DNA of 64,000 bases from contig CP075365.1 of the NCBI GenBank assembly GCA_019454125.1, positions 1,296,218 through 1,360,217 of the forward strand. The letters are read 5' to 3'. The stretch comes from Fimbriimonadaceae bacterium. Its GTDB lineage: Bacteria; Armatimonadota; Fimbriimonadia; Fimbriimonadales; Fimbriimonadaceae. Below, in pieces: positions 34,609 through 44,667 of this stretch. The stretch's first letter is position 1, and the number at the start of each line of letters is the position of its first letter. The position numbers and the translations under genes are program-made. Below the pieces are notes generated by a model. That model searched no databases, was not told the origin of the DNA, and worked only from the letters and a program-made list of their open reading frames with translations.

Positions 34609-35990
34609 TCCAATGAAAACGTCTCGTGGAGGTTGGGAATCCCCACATTCCACCCCAGCTCCCTTTCGATGCGGGCTTTTAGGGCTTCTTGGACGGGAAG
34701 TTCGCCATGGACAAGGAAGGTCTGCTTGGGCGGTTCTTTGAAGTGGCCGAGCCACGCCATGATCTCGTCCGCGTCGGCATGGGCGCTCATAGAATCGATC
34801 CGCTCGATCTTCGCCCGGATCGGCACGGCCTCCCCGAGAATCTCCACCGAATCCGCCCCGTCGATCATTCTGCGTCCGTTCGTGCCCTCGGCCTGGTAGC
34901 CGGTGAAAAGGACCGTCGTGGTGGGATCACCCAGCCGCCGCTTCAAGTGGTGCACGACGCGCCCGCCGCTCACCATGCCGCTCCCACTGATCACCACGAA
35001 CGGCCCGTGGGAGTCGTTCAGCTCTTTTGAGGTCTGCCGATCGCGGACGAAGGTCACGAGGTCGTTCGAAAAGGGCGACCGCCCTTCGCTCAAGTCGATC
35101 TTCATCTGCTTGTCGTGGTCCTCGTCCTCCTTCAGGTAGAGCAGGGTCGTCGCGCTCGCCATGGGGCTGTCCACGTAGATCGGGATGCGGGAGATCTCCC
35201 GCCGTTCAATCAGCTCGTGCAGGTGCCAGAGAAGCTCTTGCGTACGTCCGATCGCGAAACTCGGCACGACCACCACGCCCCTCTCCGCCTGGGCGCGCTG
35301 GATCACGGCCTTCAGGATCGCCTTTGGGTCGTCCTTCGAGTGGAGCCGGTCCCCATAGGTGCTCTCCATGACGAGGAACTCGGCGAACTCCACTGGCGAG
35401 GGATCGTGGATGATCGGCCGGTCGTTCCGGCCGAGGTCGCCGCTCATAAGGATGCGCTGCCCGTCCGGGAAGTAGACCTCGGCGAAGGCGGAGCCCAGGA
35501 TGTGGCCGGCGGGGATGAATCGGAAAGTGGCCCCTCGCGGCAGGTCCTGCCACTGGAAGTAGTGCACCGGGCGCATCGGCTTAAGCGCCTCGAAGGCGTC
35601 GGCCTCAGTGTAAAGCGGCTCGGCGGGGCGGTGGCGGCTGGTGCCGTGCCGGTTGTGATAGCGGGCCTCTTCCATCTGCAGCCGGCCCCCGTCGGGCAGG
35701 CTGATCCGGCAAAGGCCGATCGTGCCGGGCGTCGCATAGACGGGCCCTCGGAAGCCGAGCTTTATCAGCCTGGGCAGGTAACCGATATGGTCCGTGTGGG
35801 CATGGGTCAGGATCACGGCGTCCAGCGACGCCGGGTCGAACTGGAGCGGCTCCCAGTTCAGTTCGCGAAGCTCGCGCGGCCCTTGGAAGAGGCCGCAATC
35901 CACCAAGATCTGCTTGCCTTCGTACTCGATGACGTGCTTGCTGCCCGTGACGGTCCGGGCTGCGCCTTGGAAGGTGATCCGCTGGGGCAC
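34605..35990 (-). CDS. MBL-fold beta-CASP ribonuclease-like protein
   Basis: GTG 35990 (VPQRITFQGAARTVTGS) is preferred. The frame is open to 36200, but that would run through the divergent phosphorylase gene. The metallo-beta-lactamase zinc motif HAHTDH is at 63-68. A beta-CASP domain follows (MESTYGDR, VPSFAIGRTQE, ISGSGMVSGGRVVHHL) and the final histidine motif is in FLVHGE. Such YsaA/CPSF-like enzymes process or degrade RNA. It is 461 residues long and overlaps the next gene on its strand by four bases. Confidence 0.86.
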   Translation of the reverse strand: MPQRITFQGAARTVTGSKHVIEYEGKQILVDCGLFQGPRELRELNWEPLQFDPASLDAVILTHAHTDHIGYLPRLIKLGFRGPVYATPGTIGLCRISLPDGGRLQMEEARYHNRHGTSRHRPAEPLYTEADAFEALKPMRPVHYFQWQDLPRGATFRFIPAGHILGSAFAEVYFPDGQRILMSGDLGRNDRPIIHDPSPVEFAEFLVMESTYGDRLHSKDDPKAILKAVIQRAQAERGVVVVPSFAIGRTQELLWHLHELIERREISRIPIYVDSPMASATTLLYLKEDEDHDKQMKIDLSEGRSPFSNDLVTFVRDRQTSKELNDSHGPFVVISGSGMVSGGRVVHHLKRRLGDPTTTVLFTGYQAEGTNGRRMIDGADSVEILGEAVPIRAKIERIDSMSAHADADEIMAWLGHFKEPPKQTFLVHGELPVQEALKARIERELGWNVGIPNLHETFSLE

Positions 35991-36018
35991 GCGCGCCAGT
36001 ATGGCCGACCGGTAACAT

Positions 36019-36753
36019 GTGCGTGTGGAGCGGGCGGACGCCGCCTTGGTGGGCGGCACAGGCATTGGTCGTCGTCTGACCCAGATGGCCGGGAAACAAA
36101 TTCTCGTGCCAACGCCCTTCGGGCCGTTTCGTGGCCGCCTGTTCGAGCACCAGGGCGTGCGGATCGTGGCGGTGCAGCGCCATTCCATGGGCCATCGCAC
36201 CCCTCCCCATTTGGTGAACTACCGCGCGGTGGCCGACGGCCTCGCCCGTATGGGAGTTCGCGCCTGCCTCTCCAGCGCGGCGGTCGGCTCGCTTCGCGCG
36301 GATTGGACGCCAGGCACGCTCGCTGTGGTCACCGACTTCCTCGACTTCACGGGCCGGCGGCTGACCCGCTTCGACCGTGAGTTTGCCCACGTCGATTTCT
36401 CGCGGCCCCTGCCCGCGGGGAAAGCCCTGGTCGAAGAAGCGGAAAAGCTCGGCCATATCGTCGAGCCGCAAGCGGTCTACGCCGCGACGGACGGCCCCCG
36501 CTACGAATCGCCCGCCGAAATCCGCATGCTCCAGCATGTGGGCGCCGACGTGGTCGGCATGACCGCCACCACGGAAGCGGTGCTGATGCGCGAGAGCGGA
36601 GTGGACTACGGTTGCCTGGCCGCGGTCACGAACCTGGCCTGCGGCCTCGAGGACGACGTTCTGGCCCATACGGGGGTCGAGGCCGTGATGAAGCGCTTGC
36701 AACAACCTGTGCTCGACCTCCTGCTCGGCGCCATCGTCCGGGCGGTCAGCTAA
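36019..36753 (+). CDS. mtnP: S-methyl-5'-thioadenosine/purine nucleoside phosphorylase family protein
   Basis: A trimeric-type PNP/MTAP family enzyme that cleaves thioadenosines or purine nucleosides with phosphate. GGTGIG (12-17) is the N-terminal phosphate loop. HSMGHRTPPHLVNYRA near 55-70 matches the RHGxxHxxxPxxxNYRAN motif, although the first His is replaced. GMTATTEAVLMRE near 180-192 and TNLACGLEDD near 203 are the nucleoside-binding regions. The start is GTG at 36019, only 28 bases from the divergent beta-CASP gene, so both promoters share or overlap that gap. Substrate cannot be fixed. Confidence 0.8.
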   Translation: MRVERADAALVGGTGIGRRLTQMAGKQILVPTPFGPFRGRLFEHQGVRIVAVQRHSMGHRTPPHLVNYRAVADGLARMGVRACLSSAAVGSLRADWTPGTLAVVTDFLDFTGRRLTRFDREFAHVDFSRPLPAGKALVEEAEKLGHIVEPQAVYAATDGPRYESPAEIRMLQHVGADVVGMTATTEAVLMRESGVDYGCLAAVTNLACGLEDDVLAHTGVEAVMKRLQQPVLDLLLGAIVRAVS

Positions 36754-36759
36754 CCCGCC

Positions 36760-37635
36760 ATGCCCCTCTCCCGCAGAAGTCTGGCTTTGGCCCTTGCCCT
36801 TACGCCCGGAATCGGCGGCAAGTCCGTCACCCGAATCCTCACTCGCAACGACCTGCTAGGGCGGACCCCGGACGAGTTCCTCAGCTTCGGTTTCGAGACC
36901 CTGCGCGAGGAGTACCGCCTGAACCGCCCGGCGGCGGAGGCTTGGACTGCGGACGTGCAAAGGCGGGTGCACGACGCCCTGGCGCTGGAAGACCGCCTGA
37001 CCCCGCTTGGCGTCCGCATGGTCACGGCCGCCGACGCCCACTATCCGCGCCGCATCGAGCAGATGGAGGCGGACCCGCCGGGCGTGCTCTTCCTCTATGG
37101 CAACCTGCGGCTGCTCGAAGCGGACACCTTCTGCGTCCTCTCCAGTCGCATGAGCGCGCCGGAGGCGCTGGACTGGGTGGAGCGGGTGGCCGAAGAGGGC
37201 GTCCTGGACGGGAAGGTCGTGGTCGCCGGGCACGACACGCCGGAGTACCAGCGGTCCGCCGTAGTCCCCCTGCGCTATGGTGCGCCGCGCGTGCTGGTGC
37301 TGGACCGCGGGCTCGTCAAGGCGCTGGGCGAAGACCTGCGCGAAGAGCCTTTTCGCACGGCCCGGCTCTGGCGCCACCAGTTCGACGACCGCACCGACCT
37401 GGCCGTCTCGTGCCAAGTGCCGGACCGCGATTTCCATCCGAACAGCAACCGCATGCGCGACCGGCTCGTCGGCGCCCTTTCGACGGCGCTTGCCTTTGCC
37501 GAAGTCCGCCCTGGGGGGAACATGGAGCGGATCGCCGTCGCGGCGCTGAAGGCGGGCCGGCCCGTTCGCGTTTGGGAAAAATCGGAGTCGAGCGCAACGA
37601 TCGCCCGCCTCGGCGGCAAGGTCTCCGTGCAGTGA
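36760..37635 (+). CDS. DprA-like protein, probably degenerate
   Basis: The N-terminal helix region (LALALALTPGIGGKSVTRIL near 8-28) and the central YPRRIEQMEADPPGVLFLYGNLRLLEADTF are as in DprA/Smf, the RecA loader for transforming DNA. The Rossmann core, however, reads VLSSRMSAPEA where DprA has VGSR, and the SGxAxGID motif is missing. The C-terminal MERIAVAALKAGRPVRVWE fits the fold. It is either a diverged paralogue or non-functional in DNA uptake. It starts six bases after the phosphorylase. Confidence 0.6.
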   Translation: MPLSRRSLALALALTPGIGGKSVTRILTRNDLLGRTPDEFLSFGFETLREEYRLNRPAAEAWTADVQRRVHDALALEDRLTPLGVRMVTAADAHYPRRIEQMEADPPGVLFLYGNLRLLEADTFCVLSSRMSAPEALDWVERVAEEGVLDGKVVVAGHDTPEYQRSAVVPLRYGAPRVLVLDRGLVKALGEDLREEPFRTARLWRHQFDDRTDLAVSCQVPDRDFHPNSNRMRDRLVGALSTALAFAEVRPGGNMERIAVAALKAGRPVRVWEKSESSATIARLGGKVSVQ

Positions 37636-37676
37636 TAAGATATGTCCTGGGCAAGCCCCTGGGTTAAGGACCGGTT

Positions 37677-40499
37677 GTGAGGGTCGCGTTTTTTGGCGGT
37701 CTGCGTGTCGTGGGGGAGCGGCCCGTCGAGTTCTCAAACCGACGGGTCGCCTCGCTCTTTGCCTACCTCGCCCTGCGGCCCGAACCCGTGAGCCGTGAGC
37801 TCGCGGCCCTCGCCATCTGGCCGGGCGATCGGGAAGCAGCCTTGGCGAGCCTTCGAAACGCCCTCCCCTTGCTCCGTCGCGACCTTAGCGCGGCCGGAAT
37901 CGAGCCGGAGACATTGATGGTGATCGAGCGGGCTTCCGTGGGGCTGGCCTCGGCCGCTTTCGAGAGCGATCTGGCGGATCTGCGCGCGGCGGTCAAGGAA
38001 AGCCCGGAGGATTTGGTGGCCCGACTGCGCGTCTGCGCCGGCCCGTTCCTCCCGGAGTTCGAGGAGCTCTGGGCCGAGGCCGAGCGAGAGCGCGCATACC
38101 ACGACGTCCGACGCGCAGTCGAAGGTGGCTGCAAAACGCTGGCCGGCGAGTGGCTCGACCTCTTGCGCCACCTTTCGGCGGAGCTTCCCGATGACGAGGA
38201 ACGGCTTAGGTGGCTGATGGAGGCGCTGCTTGCCGAGGGGGAGACGGGCGAGGCGCTCCGGCGCTATCGCCGGTTTGAGGCCCAGCTCCGTAAGCGGCTC
38301 GCGGTTTCTCCGTCTCGGGCCACAGTGCTCCTGGCGCGCACTGCGCGGCGGCAGGCGTCACGGCCAAGCCTTCAGAGCCACCTGCCCGGGCTGCTGCCTC
38401 CCCTCATTGGCCGCGAAAGGGAACTGGAAGCCCTCAGGGGCACAGCGGGCCAAGGCGTGCGGTGCCAAACCCTATTGGGCACTGGCGGAGTTGGAAAGAC
38501 CCGCTTGGCCCAAGAACTGGCCGTCTGCTTTCATCGCGAGACGCACCACCCGACTTGGTTCGTAGACTTGAGTTCGATCACAGACGCGGACGCGATCCTG
38601 CCGACGGTCGCCCAGGTCGTGGTCCCCGATGCGGATGGGGGGCGCCCCTTGGACGCCCTGCGGGAGGCGGTTGGGGACCAGCAATCCCTCGTGATCCTGG
38701 ACAACCTGGAGCAGATCGGACCGGGAGCGGCGGGAGCGGTCAACGCGCTGCTGCAAGCCTGTACCCGGATAGCGGTCGTCGCGACGACCCGCACCGCCCT
38801 TGGCGTTCCCGGCGAGGTCGTCCACCGCCTGGAACCACTCCCCCTGCCGATGGCCAGTGAGGAGGCGCCGAGCGTCCTGCTTTACCGCCAGCGGGCAGAG
38901 GCGACGCAAGGCCGGCCCGTCATCGGGGCGGAAACGGAAATCGCGGAGCTCGTGACCAGGCTCGAAGGCCTGCCTTTGGCGATCTGTCTCGCCGCCGCCC
39001 ACGCGGACGTCCTCACACCTGCCGAGACGCTGGCCCAGCTCGAAGACCGGTTCCGGTTGCTCCGCGACGAGCGGTCTGACTGGCCCGTCCGCCACCGCCG
39101 ACTCTGGTCATGCATCGAATGGAGCTATCGCATGGTGCCAGAGGCCCACGCCTTGCTCGACCGCTTGGCCCACTTCAGGGCCGGCTGGACCCTGGCTACG
39201 GCCCAAAGCACGGTGCCCGATCGGCCGGTCGCCCCGCTCATGCAGGCCTTGTTGCGATCCTCGCTGGTCCACGAGATGCCTGGCGAGGCGAGGCGCTTCA
39301 CGATGTACGAATCCGTTCGCGAATTCGTTTTGGCGTTGGCCGAGCCCGATGGGCGGGCTCTCGCGCGGGCCGACTTCGCCAGGGCGATGCGCGAGTGGAT
39401 CGAAGACTCCCGGCTCCGCCAACAACCCTACAACGAAGGCTATATGAGCGAGCGCCAGGCAGAGTACGAGAACCTGCGCGCAGCCTTCGAATGGTCGCTG
39501 GAGCACCGTCCGGACTGGGCGCTCGACATCACGAATGGCCTCGCCTATTACTGGTGGAGCCGGACCATGAACCGAGAGGGAAGGGGGTGGTTCGAGAGGG
39601 CCATCGCCGCCGCGCCAGACGTATCCGGGGAAGCTCTGGCGATGGCTTACCGGGGGCTCTCCACGATGCTCGTGGGCCTGGGTGAGTACAAGGCGGCCGT
39701 CCACATCATCGAGGCGGGGCTGCGCCGCCTTCCCTCCGAAACCAGCCCGAACTTGCTCGGCCGCTACTACAACTCCTACGGCAACGCCGCCATGCACGCG
39801 GACGTCGAGGCCGCCGTGAAAGCGTTCGACGACGGGATCGCGGTTCTAAAGGAGGCAGGGGAGGTGCCTATGGCGAACGCCCTTCTCGGCAACAAAGGGT
39901 TGGCCCTCTACCTTGCCGGGCATTTGGAAGAGGCCGAGGCAATTCTGAGCACGGCCGTCACCGAAGCCGCTGCCCGCGACAACGACGATTGGACGGCGAA
40001 CCACACCCACCACTGGGGTCTCGTCGCCCTAGTGAGGCAGGACTGGGCTAAAGCGGCCGAGCGCTTTGCCCAAGCGCGAGCCCTGGTGGAAAAGCATGGG
40101 ATCGATCCGGCCCATCGGGCCTGGCTCCACGACGCCGCCCTGGCAGAGATCGGCCTCGGACGCCTGGGGGAGGCTTGGGAATTGATCCGGCGCAGCGCGG
40201 GTCAAGTCGGCAAAGCGCGGGGCAGGGAACAGATGGCCGAGTGCGTGGCCGCGGCCGCGCGGTGGTACGCCGCGACCGGGTATCCGTTCGAAGCCGTCAG
40301 CCTGCTGGGCTACCTCAGCTCACAAGGGCTGGAGCCCCAGCGGTCCAAGGGCGACCCCGTCCCCGACCTCGAAGGGCAGATCCAGGCCCTGCGCTCCAAA
40401 CTGACCCCGGACGAGTTCCGTCTTGCCACAAAGGCGTACGAGTTCGTCCCCCTCGAAGACTTGCTTTTGGACATCAGCGAGCGCGACGCCTCTCCCTAG
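37677..40499 (+). CDS. SARP/AfsR-type regulator with STAND ATPase and TPR repeats
   Basis: A large regulator of 940 residues. Residues 1-90 form a winged-helix output domain (MRVAFFGGLRVVGERPV) and 91-240 a BTAD-like helical domain. A STAND/NB-ARC ATPase has GTGGVGKTRLAQEL near 268-281 and SLVILDNLEQ near 340. Residues from about 590 hold TPR-type repeats that usually sense a ligand or partner. There is no membrane segment. The start is GTG at 37677. It lies upstream of the large surface protein gene, but a regulatory link is only inferred. Confidence 0.83.
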   Translation: MRVAFFGGLRVVGERPVEFSNRRVASLFAYLALRPEPVSRELAALAIWPGDREAALASLRNALPLLRRDLSAAGIEPETLMVIERASVGLASAAFESDLADLRAAVKESPEDLVARLRVCAGPFLPEFEELWAEAERERAYHDVRRAVEGGCKTLAGEWLDLLRHLSAELPDDEERLRWLMEALLAEGETGEALRRYRRFEAQLRKRLAVSPSRATVLLARTARRQASRPSLQSHLPGLLPPLIGRERELEALRGTAGQGVRCQTLLGTGGVGKTRLAQELAVCFHRETHHPTWFVDLSSITDADAILPTVAQVVVPDADGGRPLDALREAVGDQQSLVILDNLEQIGPGAAGAVNALLQACTRIAVVATTRTALGVPGEVVHRLEPLPLPMASEEAPSVLLYRQRAEATQGRPVIGAETEIAELVTRLEGLPLAICLAAAHADVLTPAETLAQLEDRFRLLRDERSDWPVRHRRLWSCIEWSYRMVPEAHALLDRLAHFRAGWTLATAQSTVPDRPVAPLMQALLRSSLVHEMPGEARRFTMYESVREFVLALAEPDGRALARADFARAMREWIEDSRLRQQPYNEGYMSERQAEYENLRAAFEWSLEHRPDWALDITNGLAYYWWSRTMNREGRGWFERAIAAAPDVSGEALAMAYRGLSTMLVGLGEYKAAVHIIEAGLRRLPSETSPNLLGRYYNSYGNAAMHADVEAAVKAFDDGIAVLKEAGEVPMANALLGNKGLALYLAGHLEEAEAILSTAVTEAAARDNDDWTANHTHHWGLVALVRQDWAKAAERFAQARALVEKHGIDPAHRAWLHDAALAEIGLGRLGEAWELIRRSAGQVGKARGREQMAECVAAAARWYAATGYPFEAVSLLGYLSSQGLEPQRSKGDPVPDLEGQIQALRSKLTPDEFRLATKAYEFVPLEDLLLDISERDASP

Positions 40500-40602
40500 C
40501 ACCGCGTCCTATCGCTTCTCTCAGTTGTCGCCACTTTGCGTTAAGTTTGCGGTCCGGTCGCCAAAGTGTGCGTTGGGGCTACCTCGCCCCAGAGGAAAGA
40601 CA

Positions 40603-43600
40603 ATGCTGACGACACTAATCGCGGCGGCGGCGCTCAAGGCACCGGGTGACGGTGTCGCCGGCGCACTTGCTGCCTTCAAACGGCCCCAGGCCCCTAAGCA
40701 ACTGGACAACTGGCGGCATATCGACGACTACTTGGCCCAGGTTGAAAGGTACGAGGAGCGGTGCAAGGCCGCCGGACTCTGGGACGAGGAGAAGGACGAA
40801 TGGGCTGAAGAGCAAGAAGAGTTCTTTGGTATGCGTTCCTACATGCTCCGAATGCGCGCATGGCCCAACGCAACCATAGACTCGGCCCGGGTTCGCAAGG
40901 CCATGAAGCAGCGTGACGCGATGGAGCCGATGGCTACTCCTGCCTACCCTGGCACGGCTTGGACCTTCTTTGGGCCGAGGGCGCTAGAGGCCTCCAACGG
41001 CGTCAGCGGCCTCGTCGGCGGTCGGTGCAACGACGTCGCCATCAGTCCGCAGAACTCGAACACTTGGTGGATCGTCGGCGCGACCGGCGGGCCTGCTAAG
41101 ACCACGAACGGCGGCGCCGGCTTCACGATCTACGGCGGCGACTGGCCCTACACCTATGCAAGTTCGGTCGAGATCGACCCGACCAACGAAAACCGCGTCT
41201 ATGTCGCCTCGGGCGATTATCCCGGTTGGTGGGGTTACGGCGTCGGCCTTTTCCGCACCCAGGACGGCGGCTCGAGTTGGACTAACCCGCTCGACGCCGA
41301 TGACCTGAAGGGTTGCGAGGTCTCCGATGTGCTCGTCTGTCCGGATGCGCCAAACGTGGTCCTCGCGGCGGTCGGCCGGGGAACGATGGACGCAGCTGGT
41401 TGCGGGCTCTGGAAGTCCACGAACTACGGCCAGACCTGGAACCGGATCGTCTCTTCCACCGGCAGTGGGTTCACCACCCTGCGGGCGGGAATCAGCGGCA
41501 GCGGGAAGAGGTGGATCTACGCCACAAACTCCGCGACCCACGATGTGCTACGCAGCGACGACAACTTCACGTCGTGGAACACGCTTAAGAACCTTTCGTA
41601 CGACAACGGCATCCTGACCGTCGCGACTTCGACAACCGCACGGGACACGGTCTACGTTGTGCAAACAAACGCCCACCGCATCCTTCGCAGCACCGACAAC
41701 GGGACGAACTGGAGCGCGCTTTCCACTTCCGGCATCGAGTGGGGCCAAGAAGACTACAACTACGCGTTTGAGTGCGTGAACACGGTCGCAAACGGCACGG
41801 GCGAAGACATCCTCATGCTCGGAATGGTAGAGCTCTACGCCAAGAAGGCGTCGAATTCTGGCTGGACTCGCATCAGCCGCCCCGCGGACACCCGCTTGAT
41901 CCACGTCGACTACCACAACATCGAGCCTCACCCGACCCTCAAGAACAGCTGCTTGATCGCAAACGACGGAGGCATCTACTTCGGCACCTACCTCGGTGCG
42001 GTGGGCTGGGGCTTTTCCGACCAGAACCAGAGCATTCGGTTCACCGAGCACGTGAACGCCGCCTACCACCCCAGCGCCTCCACTTATCCGAACTACTGCC
42101 TCACCGGCATCTGGCACAACGGAGTGGCACACTGCACCGTCGACCCGCAGAACTGGGCGCAGCGCTCCGGCGGTGACGGCGCCTACAGCATCATCGACGA
42201 CCAGGCACCAGGGACCCAGCAAACGACTTGGCAAAACTTTGGGCTGGACAAGGACAACCGAACGTACCGGATCCAGGTTACTCGCGACGGGTGGGGCAAT
42301 TCTGGAACCTTGACGCCGGCTTGGTTCAACTCGGAAGACACGGCCTTCATGGGGCCGATGACGGACATCCCCGGCAAGAGGGAGTCCTTCTATTTCGGCG
42401 GCGAGTACCTTCACCGCGTCTACCGCCACCAAAGCTCGGGGCTCTGGCTCTACGACATGAACTACGGTCGGACGCACCTCGCGAGCGATGCCGGTGAGGT
42501 CATTACGGCCATCGGCACCTACGTGAGCGCGACCGACGGTGCCTACGTCGGCACCAGCGACGGTAAGTTCTATTCCGCCACCGACCCATCGGCCGGCTTC
42601 ACCTTTATCGACACCTTCGACACCGCGATCCGGTGTATCGACGTCAACCCGTATTTGCCGAGCGCCGTTCTTGTTTGCACCGGCAACAACCTTGCACCGG
42701 GGGCGGGCGGCGGCATTTGGGAGACCATCGCCGCGAACTCCGTCAACCCGACTTGGCATGACCGTTCCGGCGCCGGAGGTTCGAACCCCTTGCCCGAGAT
42801 CGGTGTGAACTGGGTTGCCCGCGACCCTTATAACCCGGTTAGCGAGTGGTACGCGGCGACCGACATCGGCGTCTTCTACACTCCCGACCGAGGGGCCAAC
42901 TGGTACAACGCGACCAACCCCCTCGGCCTGCCCAACGCCCTCGTCTCCCACGTTGGTGTGAGCGACGGCTATCTCTATGCGGCGACCTTCGGCCGTGGGA
43001 TGTGGCGCATGCCGCTCCGCACGACAAAGCCCCGGGTGACGGCCGCAACTTTCTCCAGCGCGGAGGTCACGGGCGGTAAGACGGCCAACCTCCTCGTTAC
43101 GCTCGACACGCCTGCGGGCCCCGGCCTTGAGATCTCGGTCAGCTCGAACAGCCAAGCGGCCATCAAGAACCAGTCGATCCCGTTCCCGGTCGGGCAGACG
43201 CAGGCGACTCTCTTCGTCCAAACTGAACAAACGTCGGCGGACATCAACACGACCGTGACGGCCACGTCGAACGGTGGTTCCGCCCAAGACTCCATCATCG
43301 TCCGCAAGATCAGCGTGACGGCGCTGGAACTGCAGGATGTCACCGGCGGCAACAGCTACCAGGCGCTCGTGAGGATCGACCGCGGCGCGCCTCCCGCCGG
43401 CGCAGTCGTCAACCTCGCCGACAACAGCCCCTTCGTCACCACACCCCAGCAGGTGACCATACCAAGCGGCGCTCTCGCCGCCTACTTCACGGTCACGACG
43501 AGCAAAGTCCCGCAGAACACCCTCGCAGGGATCCAAGCTTCGCGGCCGGGAAGCGGAATCCAATCCTCGTTCACGCTGTACTCGGTGAACCTCATCCGCA

Positions 43601-44652
43601 TTCAGATTGTCCCGACCTCGGTCTACAACACTGAAGACTTCGCGGTCAGGGTGACGCTTAACCGGGCCGCCCCCACGGGCGGGTTCACCTTGAGCCCGCT
43701 GTCGGGCAACTCGAGCCTTGCCCAACTGCCGCCCAGCTTCGTCGTTCCCGAAGGGGCGAGCGGTGCCGACATCGTTGGCACGACCTCCTACACGGCGAGC
43801 GACCAAACCGTCGGGATTCGCGTTACGGATCCCTGGGCGAGCTTCTTTGAGAGTAGCCTTACGCTCTTAAACCTGGACATTACCGGCTTGAGCTACAACC
43901 CCAATCCGGTGGTCGCAGGCAACGACACGGTGGGCACGGTCCGCATCAACCGGAACCCGATCCGCAACGTCACCTTGCGCCTCGTTTCAAGCGATCCCTC
44001 TATCCTCTCGTTGCCGGCGACCGTGACCATCCTGCGCGGCACGGGCCAAGCCACGTTCACGGGCTCCACAGATGTCCGGCTCAACGGCAAGAAGACGGTC
44101 AAGACCTTGGCGGTCTTCAACCAGGCAGATACCCGCCAACAGCCCCGTCGCGAGGAAGAGGTGGACGTGATTGGGAGCCCGGTGACGGTGGTGCCGGACG
44201 CGTTCCAAGTGCTGCTGGGCAAGACGTCGGCCGGCAACCTGACGAGTCTTGCCGCGACCGACGGCAACACGTTACGTGTGTGCAAGTTCTTGGTGCCGAA
44301 CTTAGTCGTACCTCCGATCCAAGTGCAGATCGAGGGGACGGCGCCCCTGCCCTTCATCAGCGACCTGAAGCTACAAGCGACGGCGCGCATGGTCCATGTC
44401 GGCTCGTTCCTGCAGACTTTGGAGCTCTGGAACTGGACCACGAACAACTGGGACACGGTGGATAAGCGCACGGACACAGTCACCACGACTATGGCGACGC
44501 GCGAGCTCGCGACCAGTGGGAACAAGCTGCGGTACGTCCAGAGTGGCACACTCAAGATGCGCGCTCGCTACTCGGTCAAGCAAAGCGGGCCCTCGAGCGT
44601 CACGCTCTGGTGCCACGAGGCTGACCGGACCGCCTGGGTCTATTCCTTCTAG
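40603..44652 (+). CDS. large beta-propeller (BNR/Asp-box) surface protein with Ig-like repeats
   Basis: ATG 40603 follows a good GAGGAAAG ribosome site; the product is 1349 residues with a weak, non-classical signal-like N-terminus. Residues about 100-800 hold sialidase/VPS10-type Asp-box repeats (TQDGGSSW, STNYGQTW, STDNGTNW, TPDRGANW). Residues about 810-1210 are four or more Ig-like modules of the kind VTGGxxxxxxVxLDxPAGPG. The last about 140 residues form a distinct beta domain seen in other Armatimonadota surface proteins. No catalytic acid/base set was identified, so binding or structural display is likely. Confidence 0.75.
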   Translation: MLTTLIAAAALKAPGDGVAGALAAFKRPQAPKQLDNWRHIDDYLAQVERYEERCKAAGLWDEEKDEWAEEQEEFFGMRSYMLRMRAWPNATIDSARVRKAMKQRDAMEPMATPAYPGTAWTFFGPRALEASNGVSGLVGGRCNDVAISPQNSNTWWIVGATGGPAKTTNGGAGFTIYGGDWPYTYASSVEIDPTNENRVYVASGDYPGWWGYGVGLFRTQDGGSSWTNPLDADDLKGCEVSDVLVCPDAPNVVLAAVGRGTMDAAGCGLWKSTNYGQTWNRIVSSTGSGFTTLRAGISGSGKRWIYATNSATHDVLRSDDNFTSWNTLKNLSYDNGILTVATSTTARDTVYVVQTNAHRILRSTDNGTNWSALSTSGIEWGQEDYNYAFECVNTVANGTGEDILMLGMVELYAKKASNSGWTRISRPADTRLIHVDYHNIEPHPTLKNSCLIANDGGIYFGTYLGAVGWGFSDQNQSIRFTEHVNAAYHPSASTYPNYCLTGIWHNGVAHCTVDPQNWAQRSGGDGAYSIIDDQAPGTQQTTWQNFGLDKDNRTYRIQVTRDGWGNSGTLTPAWFNSEDTAFMGPMTDIPGKRESFYFGGEYLHRVYRHQSSGLWLYDMNYGRTHLASDAGEVITAIGTYVSATDGAYVGTSDGKFYSATDPSAGFTFIDTFDTAIRCIDVNPYLPSAVLVCTGNNLAPGAGGGIWETIAANSVNPTWHDRSGAGGSNPLPEIGVNWVARDPYNPVSEWYAATDIGVFYTPDRGANWYNATNPLGLPNALVSHVGVSDGYLYAATFGRGMWRMPLRTTKPRVTAATFSSAEVTGGKTANLLVTLDTPAGPGLEISVSSNSQAAIKNQSIPFPVGQTQATLFVQTEQTSADINTTVTATSNGGSAQDSIIVRKISVTALELQDVTGGNSYQALVRIDRGAPPAGAVVNLADNSPFVTTPQQVTIPSGALAAYFTVTTSKVPQNTLAGIQASRPGSGIQSSFTLYSVNLIRIQIVPTSVYNTEDFAVRVTLNRAAPTGGFTLSPLSGNSSLAQLPPSFVVPEGASGADIVGTTSYTASDQTVGIRVTDPWASFFESSLTLLNLDITGLSYNPNPVVAGNDTVGTVRINRNPIRNVTLRLVSSDPSILSLPATVTILRGTGQATFTGSTDVRLNGKKTVKTLAVFNQADTRQQPRREEEVDVIGSPVTVVPDAFQVLLGKTSAGNLTSLAATDGNTLRVCKFLVPNLVVPPIQVQIEGTAPLPFISDLKLQATARMVHVGSFLQTLELWNWTTNNWDTVDKRTDTVTTTMATRELATSGNKLRYVQSGTLKMRARYSVKQSGPSSVTLWCHEADRTAWVYSF

Positions 44653-44667
44653 CGCCGTGCGCGCCCC

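Noticed and set aside
41548-43806. Minus-strand 752-residue reading frame
   Set aside because: It is antisense to the surface protein gene, which has clear Asp-box repeats and Ig modules; the reverse product is Arg/Val/Gly-rich noise typical of GC-rich shadows.
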